DNA from: Tritrichomonas musculus
Lineage: Eukaryota; Parabasalia; Tritrichomonadida; Tritrichomonadidae
DNA length: 64,000 nt
Assembly (NCBI GenBank): GCA_039105265.1
Contig: JAPFFF010000003.1
Location: forward strand, 4,526,001-4,590,000
Direction of reading: 5' to 3'
The notes under the pieces were generated by a model. That model saw nothing but the letters and a program-made list of their open reading frames with translations, was not told the origin of the DNA and ran no database searches. Shown here in pieces: positions 12,001 through 19,120 of this stretch; position 1 is the stretch's first letter; each line of letters begins with the position of its first letter. Both the position numbers and the translations under genes were made by a program.

Positions 12001-13190
12001 TCGTTTGATTCTGTCTTTTCATTTTGCTCGTTTGATTCTGTCTTTTCACTTTGTTCGTTTGATTCTGTCTTTTCATTTTGCTCGTTTGATTCTGTTTCTT
12101 TTTGTTCACTTGTTCCTATGGACTCTGTTGACTCTACTTCATTTTTTTCTTCTTCCTCCTCTTCTTCTTCAATACTTTGATTGGTTTGAGAATTATATAT
12201 TTGTGCAATCCATCGAGCAAAAGAAGTTTTCCCACATCCATCAGGTCCAGTAATCAAAATAGGATGACAGGTTTGAAGTAAGTGAGATGAGTTCAAAAGT
12301 GAGCGTTGAAGAGATTCAGTCATATAAAAAAGTTTTTGATCATATTTAGGAAGAGTTAAACTCGAATCTGTTGGCTCAAAACCAAAAGATATAAGCTTTT
12401 TGATCATTATTTGAAGTTTTTTTATATCATATCTGGATCCATAATGAATCAAAATGCTTTCAAAAGGAGAAAGGCCTTCTTTAATAGATTTAATTGTTCC
12501 ACTAATTTCACGAATAGTAAAAACATGAATTTGATTTTCATTTGCTTCATTTTTTTTCCAATCAAAATGAAATTTAATTAATTTCTCAATTGTATCTTCT
12601 GAATCTGGTAAATCTTTTGCTAATCCCTTTGCTATTTCTTGTAGCTCATCCTCTTTAATGTCAGAAAATGTAATTGTTTGAAATCTAGATCTAAACTTCT
12701 GAGATAAGAATTGGCGTTTTTGAGAAAATCTTCCTGTTAATGGATTTAATGTTGCAATTAAATGAAAATTCGGATGTTTATGAATAACTTTAGTTTCGCT
12801 GCCTGAAATTTCAAGAAATAATTTTCCACTATCAAGAGATGCTTCAATACATTGTAATACATTTTCATAAGCTAAATTAATTTCGTCAAGAATTAAGCAA
12901 TTGCCATTCATAAATGCTTCTGTATAAGGGCCATTCGTAAAAGAAAAGCCGCCCCAAGAATCTGTGTCTTTTGATATTCTCCCAATCAAATCTTCAATAG
13001 TAGTCTGTGAACTAAAATTAATAACAATTGGCGTTTGTTTATTTCTTTGACTTGCAACAATTGCGGTCCGGGTTTTTGATGTTCCGGTTTCACCTTCAAG
13101 TAATATAGGATTCCCTGAACGAATTCCATTTAAAACTTTATTAACCCTTTCTAAAGAACCCTCAGTTTCTATAAATTCAGGGTTGCTCAT
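1..13190 (-). CDS. Giant protein with six tandem AAA+ (AAA_5, midasin/dynein-type) modules; 3' end outside the window
   Basis: The frame is open from an ATG at 13190 to the left edge, at least 4396 codons with no stop. Six P-loops are visible: GETGTSKT (about residue 33), GPDGCGKT (315), GKTGLGKT (766), GPSGFKT (1083), GPNGSGKS (1500) and GPTASGKT (1808). Their spacing of roughly 300-450 residues fits six AAA+ modules in one chain, the plan of midasin and dynein. After module 1 the segment INFSSQTTIEDLIGRI matches the midasin-type stretch after the P-loop. The fourth P-loop is one residue short, so that site may not work. Residues from about 2060 on are a long helical then partly beta-rich region with many aromatic residues, not the acidic tail I expect of midasin. 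A Lys-rich segment follows near residues 4290-4320. Known for the family: ATP-driven remodelling of large complexes. True midasin (60S ribosome maturation) is possible, but a trichomonad-specific paralogue is more likely. No VWA/MIDAS domain is visible; it could lie beyond the window. Confidence 0.8.
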   Translation of the reverse strand, partial: MSNPEFIETEGSLERVNKVLNGIRSGNPILLEGETGTSKTRTAIVASQRNKQTPIVINFSSQTTIEDLIGRISKDTDSWGGFSFTNGPYTEAFMNGNCLILDEINLAYENVLQCIEASLDSGKLFLEISGSETKVIHKHPNFHLIATLNPLTGRFSQKRQFLSQKFRSRFQTITFSDIKEDELQEIAKGLAKDLPDSEDTIEKLIKFHFDWKKNEANENQIHVFTIREISGTIKSIKEGLSPFESILIHYGSRYDIKKLQIMIKKLISFGFEPTDSSLTLPKYDQKLFYMTESLQRSLLNSSHLLQTCHPILITGPDGCGKTSFARWIAQIYNSQTNQSIEEEEEEEEKNEVESTESIGTSEQKETESNEQNEKTESNEQSEKTESNEQNEKTESNEQNEKTESNEQSEKTESNEQNEKTESNEQNEKTESNEPKEAESNEQNEKAESNELKEAESNEQNEKTESNEQNEKTESNEPKEAESTRPKGKKHLKKAKQNNRQNTTNVFICNPEVSISDIIGRYTPVMGASGEAPIQWIDGPVVASLRKGDCLIMDQIDTASSTILERLNSLYDNFGVKDSRFSVQENSEEDSILIHPNFRIIATSSYEGLNDISPALLNRFTIIYIDDQLVELLNDEEKLINFVQHISIQSPQKSDIKLIAQSAIRNKDEMTISRISKIVRGFFSLKKEIPRALSKSVLDFCISATSLSTDLPALDESFVTLLLSLLNEDKGDSTFDSFLFKEASATRQIMAVLVAAYIAGFHVVLIGKTGLGKTSAAIALSRLYKYSKGRQFISFNGETQLEELFGYFTIEKGNFTSHSGPLSDAMEEGKIFIADELNLADQMIIQSLNVAIEPSKNDQIILPVIGRNIIVNENFFFIGCQNDISMYGRKPLPPQFQKKVLCIKYPENSRTDLLSLTTSLARQFNLKPEFSSGTTEMIEKMKQDPVFQKKVWSLREVRRLFRRTNYTSSHTNSMIGFSIYTNAAFLLRSAFRDTENISEKAVGLVSSAFGLSKIQSASLKSDLDAEVKVFKMESKSQIQLKKNRLSLTITNSELLKIPEELQSFWQTLFEVGITHPSEPLLLVGPSGFKTYLAKAVCPRSPVVYLHSDTTIPSLIGQITLLDKDQARNFLLDSLYNFAGPAPPDEFKVLFKEIRELEMIDIEKIQDVKKFINNESFNDIVDNIIQQLIDIDNQTEQNLNSAFSNYYSVFKPGLITKHILKQNSLILRNIAQPSPTVLERLNELLSITPTLTLFEDTSNTIVPPNGDKVLSKFSNNFRIIGICLPREKRGLSEAMLSRLTEISVPKYTNQDQEKVIDSILLQSNLNNDKSFDLYKKLLGQVSQIFIDQKEELSMSIPFTRIIEIVRTSIAWRTFFSKYNKVEKEETLFSLALFRCAAGPIPYETKKAFLKAFYNEKSGFEINEELKKLFEDKIDEGTSPNDFLSIEEEDDQKVVRSSISKMFMPSPLSRLPESNFCFTSSTKDLVDVIISASIINHPLILEGPNGSGKSSTILYLSKCVDANVVRISISSSTTVEDLFGKYEPNTSSKSLKFDFQPTNFLNAIRYDRDNTNDDFSPLKKQWIIIEELHLASASVLDSLAPVFNQQTDQLFLSDGQIAAKRDYFIVGLISQPLQNQSIINTSMIYKTRDYSKSEYDQIYKFILSNNNFDEDICTYFSDQMYALTKLSLSSQSKIPITVREVHKFLNLFEGSEGKMDIEKIVRTLCLGRFTNNEFIENAKVELGYNDDNYTLPNISIEMGSSTLRSDGIPMHINTSSSRSHYEIQYLSSSEKELFVFLSMSLKKYTPIIIQGPTASGKTYSVQLFADIIGRPLRTIQLNSEITSQSIAGTFQPSKNLSMEEMDKLQEALHSISDLPNLPQKFADKIQNEDISDWLPKHFKQLRSIIQNNIDQYNASDKAKALYFIKEVDNLLQFYNHLKRTDSVIIKAMTEGSLLLLDGIEAAPADFFDRLTTLIDNNPSLNLYERGNGFFYSRDSENPERRIHPNFRLIMTYNPVDLSSASNLSPSLLSKCTIFSMKSIDSNLNDSSLIIFGFLNQIDFRGMEEDTSEISIKLGKSHMAAKEFTNNSQFSVTGRTLIHLCHNLEYKSTIEEIDYDNLKDIIDFIYGSLMSDSDKFLEAVDEKFEQTIDINILEFIKKAQLSTSKGCLEIINLIDNFMSEFKENNQTKFDFETFLGWLLQLHLKDIETVHDKVRYILINFLKQSMSELKENIEDINTARRNLFAHCSAVRCLEVLVNEIRQACQEDSENEFTKNATLNSPQVQEIAKFQVILKKIRSILYLIQNGLFIMQSIPILFYDNARKEFLTIMEEIEEKKPLNELFDSIKELKNNEDSKNLINFQENPIFFIDSMIHFYESNNWPPKINTVSRMISSCIFFDDPKCQYLFKGISRTFFNILESILNDDSDISTFINLIDYISLFYKLLEIDSSITLEGFVSLFEQRSYDSKQFNKFFQNLRTINNRIAIKSDDQRPINEIEEIKPIANAVDSLYQDYNEKYARFYLQGQKDQDAAKEFLQIVENINNRLETEKILKVPYELFVRLTDNMEINTESFAFLKNIYLSIKEVKEPKIKSFEWPHEHVIKFSDETPSFPLIESLINYSKKEQIDFQSANWMTLCSIEKNAEYFLKQFLEKSISQESIMKYQSVIKAQLLCDLSKIPETDKVKKYGFCSRNSIVKFFNEISNRSAEVNQTYIDLAHYYEINMDRNFVISIPTFTSEDTLSMLVNPIDFSPGPLFTDVIINLDDQEFLANSYENLKTKSLFEVTQLYLADAGIQTPEVNSLEDICRYVTSKSSIENHVQNMVQTFFMAYQISKVAISKEKPKNLQFNDIPDEFNSDFIDKHPFCGFYLAIHPEVKPEIERISKLIGKSSFPLSLFTFRLYSNQDIVEIKLPSTFPSGLSQDVEDFILQISTVITTNYSNGKITKFSNLIGFLLDQVPLTIDTQQSEHFREILLDLISKPKDPILLKYVMRYLHDNIEKMILTIGSNEWNDLIVADYNKNKSDFLKFLMNPWEKALQSIENTFLSEKSNYDDQIRKILDYISNQFTYKYNNRGFFNSIFDAKTKDETELQTKIREEYKRVNQQMKVNSVEESMVSNLNKAWISYCSYVVNALNQLKDFPSTSNGRFPDNSFFEPFHKHFDENSGFTHPTSEGEVTLIVFILKDKAKQDVTISYTNGKQQVYVTGKINNISIMKLPSNLSISDLNIQSNDVEIEYDNVRYDSSAQPRKGFKMKEMLDQFNKYKDLVNQNEESNDDDDEATNNKFGKIEVLFNNKNYDEFVLKISELSKKAKSLIAASGSLKELSKSSNTILTEIKEIESFFPANFVDNTETPKQTNALLEQFINFINQSERDLNQLSIPDEIINADEQIIINKNSEFNQILGKAKRFAKKPTPVISDETTQYEVKEINCKEPEKLIIPTIFIDGTDYCLNITRIYANLGPFYKGCPYTQLKFRIINLTKQNIRCTFQQDDQITGLSYENANGFFFLVFPIDKIAFDYNEDSELKFTGTISFYEMNSETAFKEVPYDISMYFLSPNIYLNIKNQSFAIKDGEAQILPYYAVQNSNLELKVTPYFRQLKFVELPENTAKKPQQPSTVNNNITLTLPTRNKEEHHLSIQLDFGLSNNMTIPLSLNVDLYDEQFSALMYDDRDKRFVQNNAIATIGNLWRDVYILVSYYNPKSTAVDAVLSFQYNSTRNFEISKPKPISFQPYSHNVELISFKARTISSDFRIDDPASNQLTISIGTNKKIIDFTFSLSFIYHNRNTNKLFTSKSIRYCSYWEDNTFKEYDFRVGYTAKDVNLILSPISMNFYQSDSKHNVGLKFDKNGELVRVYDSNNFKEKIFNCYYEILTLDLNTTDTSKQIQIIKKRTPKLKEGELRLFARLEGRPDTVFPLFGQCESLGYNFDAPTYNYNDYEHHFTSAFVVWFEEFLQDQDKNKYYISASQDNKFVCLKDDLPYPSTHNLAYLISYMTQNIDKVPYVSLIKAIKNFTQSDIIEEKYNEAYRQHNILEWKLVCLVWAINETMLIQYRDLKVRHFIVDFPVSADVLLNEQKKLMQKCRIDEETMRKTDEFRNLKDKKKNIITNFNDQQKSSFVKNGFSISSYAKWTYENKFQEIEEAEFPKTPLSQKQIKEEIKPEYSNEAGNIDITNTSFKNMNSIMNIYKAFDSILRNTYQFTISFHSSLKKNKDMKHNIEILNQLVSFYLWARDIKDYSPYSLFLDRFFSAYQSMITRLRSSGITIRPQHYDIKNTLLSDNDFLIRPQYQTSLEIARWLQPGKNKKPTQEPFKKDKENNKKKGKKPESNKHIYRPNTISTPEYDDINKFISPLNQGHGRNPLHGEIIQKISRESINNASKEIPNKDYIEYIVNKMTNPGKEKKIIQVFDD
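11745..12115 (-). repeat. 27-bp coding repeat inserted in AAA module 2
   Basis: About thirteen copies of a 27-bp unit code for a 9-residue repeat, roughly NEQNEKTES or NEQSEKTES, at about residues 358-480 of the giant AAA protein. It lies just after the second Walker A motif. The period is a multiple of three, so the frame is kept. The product is a charged, probably disordered loop in an otherwise folded ATPase module. Confidence 0.85.
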
Positions 13191-14327
13191 ATAAAAGTGA
13201 TATCATCACTGACCAAATTGTAATTCAAATTTAACAATTTTTTTTTTTTTGACTTAGATATAAACTATTCAAAATCCAAGTCAAGTTAATATATATCAAA
13301 GTCAAAAAAGTATATTCAGATGATTTTTAAAATCATTTACTTTTGACTTTTGAGTATATTTGTTTGTTTTAAAAAAAAAATCGTTCATATCGAGTTTTGC
13401 CAAACAAAAAACAGGTTTTTTGATCAATCTATACGCAATTAATGCTTACCGATATTATCTTTTGTAAATATTCTTGTTACAGATAATATTAGTATCTATA
13501 TATTTCTATTAATTGGAACTCAATTAAAAACAATTTGATGAGATCAAATACTTTTTGAATAAATAAAAAAAAAAAATATTTATAGATAGATTATTATGCT
13601 ATTTTGTGCTAATTTTATAAAAAAATATTTGTTCTATCCATAGAATATTGAATAAAACATTTTTTAAAAAATAAAAAAAATTGAATGTCTTTATTTTGAT
13701 ATACTATATGGTCATGATAGCCAAAAAGTTCTGGTATAAATCATTCAATTTGCTCAAAATTATTTTCATTTTTTTTATAATTTGCAAAAAATTCAAGAAA
13801 TTTTGTTAATGTATCCTTCAATAATCAAACAATTGATTTGTTTTTGAAAAAAAATAATCAAGGTAAATGTACAATATCTGCTGGATTTGTCAAATTGATT
13901 TATCATATTTTCATCAAGAATTTCCTCTTGCGAGAATAAAATCTATATGGTATTATCAATCATTGTTATTTATTAAACAAAGAACTTGAAGATAAAACAC
14001 AAGAAATTGAATCTCAAATCAAATGCTATTATCCATCATTGAAACATTCTACGGTTCGGACAACAAAAGCTGGCAAATCAAAAATGAATGAACACGTTTT
14101 ATTTCCATATAATATAACTGATAATTTATATCAAACGAACTCTCTCAATTCATCAGAACTCACATCATATAATAACGAATGCTCAGAAATTTTATTCGAA
14201 ATTCAATATCCACCATCAAATTTTTCAGAGCTTTATCAGAAAGTTATCGAATATAAAACAGAATAATATGTAAAAGTCAAAATTGCAATATTTTATTCTC
14301 AAATAGAAGCAGCTGATAAACATTGAA
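13191..14327. other. Intergenic AT-rich stretch with a gene relic
   Basis: No intact gene is seen. About 13985-14266 on the plus strand is an open stretch of ordinary-looking protein composition (CYYPSLKHSTVRTTKAGKSK then MNEHVLFPYNITDN). It lacks a convincing ATG at its head and is probably the tail of a decayed gene of unknown family. The rest is AT-rich with many A/T homopolymers. The 5' flank of the giant AAA gene lies at 13191-13400. Confidence 0.4.
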
Positions 14328-15340
14328 ATGGCAAACATACAAATAGGATTTGTTAGATTGGATTCAAATATAAAAAGAACACCAAAAGACGGTTCTTTTC
14401 AAAATTTCACATCATTATTTGAAGAATTTAGTCCTTCTTCTTTAAATAAAATTGGAAATAGTACTTTTTGTGGATGCTCATCATTGAAAAAAAAAAATAA
14501 ATTTTGAATCTTCTTCTTTGACTTTTATTGGAGAAAAAACTTGCCAAAATATCGATTCCTTCTTCTGTGACTTTTATTGGAGAAAAAACTTGCCAAAATA
14601 TCGATTCCTTCTTCTGTGACTTTTATTGGAGAAAAAACTTGCCAAAATATCAATTCCTTCTTCTGTGACTTTTATTGGAGAAAAAACTTGCCAAAATATC
14701 GATTCCTTCTTCTGTGACTTTTATTGGAGAAAAAACTTGCCAAAATATCGATTCCTTCTTCTGTGACTTTTATTGGAGAAAAAACTTGCCAAAATATCGA
14801 TTCCTTCTTCTTTGACTTTTATTGGAGAAAAAACTTGCCAAAATATCAATTCCTTCTTCTGTGACTTTTATTGGAGAAAAAACTTGCCAAAATATCGATT
14901 CCTTCTTCTTTGACTTTTATTGGAGAAAAAACTTGCCAAAATATCAATTCCTTCTTCTGTGACTTTTATTAGAAATTATATTTTCAATTCATGTCCAAAG
15001 CTTGCACAAATATCTGTTCCTACTTTTGTAACTTCTATTGGATATTATGCTTTCAATTCATGTTCATCACTTCACCAAATATCATTTTCAATTCCTTCTC
15101 CTGTGAAATCTATTGGAACTGATGCTTTCGATTCATGTTCATCACTTACACAAATAGAAATTCCTTCTTCTATGACTTCTATTGAATGTGCAGCTTTCGA
15201 GTCATGTTCAATACTTACACAAACATCATTTTTAAATCCTTCTTCTGTGAAATCTATTTGATGTGCTGCTTTCAGATCATGTTCATCAATTGAACGACTG
15301 CACTTTTGCTGGCGATTTGAAGCCAGGATCAAATCACAAT
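14328..15340 (+). pseudogene. BspA-like leucine-rich repeat (LRR_5) gene relic
   Basis: An ATG at 14328 opens a frame (MANIQIGFVRLDSNIKRTPK) that leads into a typical BspA-type repeat, NKIGNSTFCGCSSL. The frame is lost at an A-run near 14500. A 49-bp tandem expansion follows, and then another open stretch at about 14920-15261 with four more LRR_5 units such as VTSIGYYAFNSCSSLHQI and VKSIGTDAFDSCSSLTQI. Known: BspA-like proteins are a very large trichomonad family, many of them surface proteins thought to bind host or bacterial surfaces. No signal peptide or membrane anchor is visible here. The tail after 15261 drifts into another frame. This is a host gene copy that is no longer able to make a full protein. 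Confidence 0.8.
14515..14985 (+). repeat. 49-bp minisatellite inside the BspA relic
   Basis: Nine nearly identical copies of a 49-bp unit (core GGAGAAAAAACTTGCCAAAA) are spaced exactly 49 bp apart from about 14530 to 14935. They differ by single changes, e.g. ATCGATT/ATCAATT and TCTGTGA/TCTTTGA. The unit derives from a BspA LRR repeat. Because 49 is not a multiple of three, each copy changes the frame. Confidence 0.9.
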
Positions 15341-16480
15341 GACATCAAGAATAATTCAAATGCCGCAATAAATAGAATTATTATAATTATAATAATTTGT
15401 TGAATACAATTTCATATTTATCCAATAGATATAAAGTATGAATAAGTGGGCGTCACATAACTTTTTCCTTCAATTATAAAATAAATAATTGAAAAAAATA
15501 TAAAATTTCAAAGCGTTTATTTTGGTATAAAATCTCGTTATTGTATTTTTATCAGAAAAATATTCTGATGTTTATTGAAAAAATTGAGAATATTAAACAA
15601 AAATTGAATTAAAAAGTTAAGTGACGCCAACTATTTCTTTAAGAAGGCCACTTTTTCCCGAAATTTTAAAAGCATCCATTAATTACCATCATCATAAGTG
15701 AAAATTTTTACTCTAGTATTTTTTTTATAAAAAATGATATTATATAAATGATTGGAAAAAGACAAAACAATTAATTAAAGGCAATATAGATAATTATCAT
15801 CGTGCTATCGCCGTTCCTCTCTCTCTCTAATAGTAAATTTACAAAAAGTTCATTTTAAGTTTGGCATCGTTTCGATCCTTATTTAAAAATTGAATTGACT
15901 ATCTGAAAAAGTGGTTTGTATTCAATATATTGAATATGTTTATTGAATATATTTTGTATTCTTATTCAATTGGTTGATTCGTTAGTTAATTTATATAAGT
16001 GTGTGTTGATTAATTTATTTAAATTTACATAAAGGGTAAAGTTTGCTTTTCTCAATTTTGAATAGTTTATTTTTTGAAAAAGTTCAAAAGCAAACTTTAC
16101 CTTTAATTTGTGAAAATAAGTGGAAATTTTATTTTTGGATAAGTCATGTATCTATTTGAATAACTGATAAACTTAGTTAATTTATTAATTTTTTATTACA
16201 GACTTTTCGGGATTATTTGGGTTGATAAAAAAATATTTATGGACATAAAAATATTTTCACATCACTTTTTATTAAACTCTTTTATTTCATTATTTCCTAA
16301 ACAATTTTCATATCTGTTCAAATTTTATAAATAAGTGATATATATATTTAAATAATAAATAAATAAAAATAATTAAATTATAATGTATGTTAAAAAAAAA
16401 GATTATATTTCATTAAATTATCAAATTATTTGAAGCTGAAACTAATCAATTAGAAAAAAAATTATTTAAATAATACTCCT
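15341..16480. other. AT-rich intergenic region without a recognisable gene
   Basis: No supported coding region. It holds a short CT dinucleotide run near 15816-15828 and the inverted repeat at 16031-16104 listed separately. Otherwise it is homopolymer-rich AT sequence. Confidence 0.6.
16031..16104. repeat. Inverted repeat (about 19-bp arms)
   Basis: AAAGGGTAAAGTTTGCTTTT at 16031-16050 is the reverse complement, apart from one extra G, of the arm at 16086-16104. The loop is about 35 nt. It could be a hairpin or the core of a tiny non-autonomous element. Confidence 0.7.
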
Positions 16481-17830
16481 GAAAGAGGTGATGATGGTTC
16501 ATACCTTTTAAAACCAATTAATATTGATGATCTCCATTAGGATGACTTTCAAAATGAATTATCAGTGTCTGATCGATCAATCAGATTATTTAAAAGAAAA
16601 CTAACTTGCATAAAACCAAAAAGTCGTAGGCATCAAACATTTTGCTATTCTGAAGTTGTAAAATATGATGCTATCTTACAACCACGATCAATAAAAATGT
16701 CTTTGTCATTCCAATTTAATGTACCGAGACATAATATAGCATCAATGATCCATTCTTATAAGTGTTATATGGAGAACTGCGATTCAATCTCAAATAAAGG
16801 GCATCCCTTGACATTATCATCCGAGCAAATGAATACATTAATTACCACAATATCAGAAAAAGAAAAGCAATACCAACCAATAGAAAAATAATTGATAACT
16901 TGTTTAAACAAAATTTGACAAACATGTTTCAAAAAGATGGGTAAAACGTTTGGTTGAACAAATTTGTTCTTTTGTTGATGCAGAACCACTTGGTGATTTA
17001 CGATCATCAGTAACAAAAAAGCAAGTTATCAATTATTTTTCTATTTTAAAAAATGAAATTCAAGGAGTTCATCCCGATCTCGTCTACATTGTAGACGAGA
17101 TCGGGGTTAGTTGCAAAATAAATGGAAAGAAGAAAAAGGTAATAATATTTAGACATGAAGGCTAAAAGAAAGATAGACATGTATACTTCAATCCTCCAGA
17201 AGATGAAACAACAAACTTCACATTAATTGCTGCTGTAACTCTTTCAGGTGACAGAGTCAAACCAATGTTAATATGCCCTGTTAAAAGCTGTCCAATTGAG
17301 TTTTTACAAAATTCAATATGGCCACGTAAAGATTACATATTTGGCCACAGTGAAAGTGGTTATAACTCAACCGAACTGTTTAAAATTTGATTTGAGAATG
17401 TATTTTTAGAAAATTTAACAGAAAGAAGATCAAAACTAGATTCAAATACAAATAAATGGGCGGTTTTAATCAGTGATGGATTTGTTGGTCATGATGCTGG
17501 GATTAATCTATCACTACACCAATGACTATTAGAGCAAATTTTTCATTCTATCAAAGCACCACACCAATGACTATCAGAGCAAGTTTTAAAGCAATTGGCC
17601 TTGTTAGCAGATGGACTTCAACAGGAGATTTCATAAGAATTGATATTCTAGATGAATCTATCATTGAAAATCATCAAGAAAAACAAGTTACTGTTGCAAA
17701 AGAAAAGAAAAAGGGCTGAACTTGTAAATAAAAAAGATTTCTTGGCGAACAATAGCCACATGATTGAAGAGTCCTTAGGTATATGCTCATTATGTCATCA
17801 AATAAAACCAATAAATCTCAAATGAGTACC
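16480..17830 (+). pseudogene. Decayed DDE-superfamily DNA transposase (pogo/Tc1-mariner-like)
   Basis: Fragments in changing frames read in order as a transposase. At 16565-16891 there is a basic N-terminal segment with helix-turn-helix-like content. At 16950-17165 comes HPDLVYIVDEIGVSCKINGK, which fits the first catalytic Asp region of DDE_1 endonucleases. At 17185-17520 there is a core segment with LIAAVTLSGDRVKPMLICP and then WAVLISDGFVGHDA, which fits the second Asp region. At 17575-17719 there is a Lys-rich tail. There is no ATG at the head, and several stops and frame changes occur between fragments. A direct duplication of about 48 bp around 17516-17590 interrupts the core. Terminal inverted repeats were not found. 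The pogo/Tigger assignment is an inference from the DEIG and DGF/H pattern. Confidence 0.6.
17073..17105. repeat. Perfect 15-bp inverted repeat with a 3-nt loop
   Basis: CCCGATCTCGTCTAC, then ATT, then its exact reverse complement. It lies inside the transposase relic, across the codons for PDLVYIVDEIG. Confidence 0.95.
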
Positions 17831-18053
17831 ATGTTTTTTATGACTCTATAGCTAGGGAAAATATTTTATAGCCAAAAATAACAAGGGATCAATATCACAT
17901 ATTTGAAATGTTAGTGAAAAAATTTATTTATAACAAAAAAACGATAAATTATATGAGATTTGTTCACTCATAAATATTTGCATAGAATGTTTCATTTTTA
18001 TTCTCCAATCTGCTGGATCTAATCTTGGTCTTGGTGTAGAATTTGTTCTATTT

Positions 18054-18275
18054 TCATAATAAATTAATTAGAGAATCAGAATAGATTTCAGCATCTTGCT
18101 GTATTTGAGGAGGAGGAGGATGTCCACCAACTATTTGAGATAATTGAGGTGGTGGTGGTGGGATCTGCATTTGCAGCGGATTATTAGCCTGCGCTTGTAT
18201 TTTCAGCAGGTCTGTAAATGAAAATGCTTGATTGTTGTTTTGCAATATGTATTGCAGTAGCTGTTCTGTAGTGAG
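18054..18275 (-). pseudogene. C-terminal fragment of a Pro/Gln-rich protein
   Basis: The open frame reads LTTEQLLQYILQNNNQAFSF, then a segment with PPPPPQLSQIVGGHPPPPQI, and ends at a stop at 18054. There is no ATG, and a stop lies just upstream. The composition suggests a cut-off fragment of a proline-rich scaffold or actin-related protein, but the family is not recognised. Confidence 0.35.
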
Positions 18276-18280
18276 TCAAA

Positions 18281-18597
18281 ATGGATAGGGAAACTCGTTT
18301 TGTTGGGACGATTACTGATTAAGATGGGGTTGTGAAAAATTTTGATTTTTTGTTTGATTACGATGCTGATATCCCAGAGGATACAGAAATTTATTTGCCA
18401 ATCGAAATTGATGGAACGCTTTATGATACTGGTGGTTATTATAAAAATGAAAGTGGTGATTGACGCTTTATATCGAAAACGCCACAGAACAGTTTTGAGA
18501 AATTGTTGGCAAAAAGTTCATTTTTTTATCTTGGTTCCGTATAGATCAGAACTACGGCTTTGAATCATGCGTCACCTCGAGATAAGATAAATAATAA
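18281..18597 (+). pseudogene. Unidentified decayed ORF
   Basis: From an ATG at 18281 the frame reads MDRETRFVGTITD, later FDYDADIPEDTEIYLPIEID and LYDTGGYYKNESGD, with protein-like composition but a few in-frame stops. It points away from the minus-strand proline-rich fragment next to it. The family is unknown. It may have arrived with whatever left the other relics between 13.9 and 18.6 kb. Confidence 0.35.
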
Positions 18598-19120
18598 TAA
18601 TAATAATAATAAAACTGCCTTTTTTATGAGAAATAAAATAGAAAAAGATATAAAAGATACTGCTTCTTTCAAAATGTTAAAAGAATGATCACAGATCCTC
18701 TCAAAAAAAGAGGTTATCATTAACCGCCATTCACATCCAACATCAAAAAAAGTTTGTTTTTTCAGTATTGGAAAGTTTACACTTTTTTGGGATGATTTTA
18801 GACATTTAGTTTATAATTTATACATATTATGACATATTATATGAAATAAATGAAAAAATTTGTTTTTGAAGCAACAATTCATTATCTTTATCTTTAATCG
18901 ATTTTGTTAACAAAATTTCATTAACTAATGTAAATAACGTATTTTAATCATTTTGATAATTAACAAACTTGTTTTTATTAAGCACAAATCCAAATAATTG
19001 TCATAAAAATTAAAAGTATGCTAAATCAAATAAATCATTAAACATATTTTTAAGTATAATACAAGAAAGCATGGACATTAATGATGCTTTCACAAAAATA
19101 GAACAACAATATGAACTTAA
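18598..19120. other. AT-rich spacer 3' of the Myb gene
   Basis: Contains a short TAA repeat (about 18588-18612) and AT-rich sequence. No gene or RNA is recognised. The end nearest 19120 is the 3' flank of the minus-strand Myb gene. Confidence 0.5.

Noticed and set aside
11536-12253. Plus-strand Phe/Ser-rich and Leu/Phe-rich open frames
   Set aside because: Antisense shadows of the 27-bp coding repeat in the giant AAA gene.
1-13190. Naming the giant AAA gene midasin (MDN1)
   Set aside because: The six-module plan fits, but the C-terminal half does not show the linker, acidic tail or VWA domain expected, so only a midasin/dynein-type label is used.
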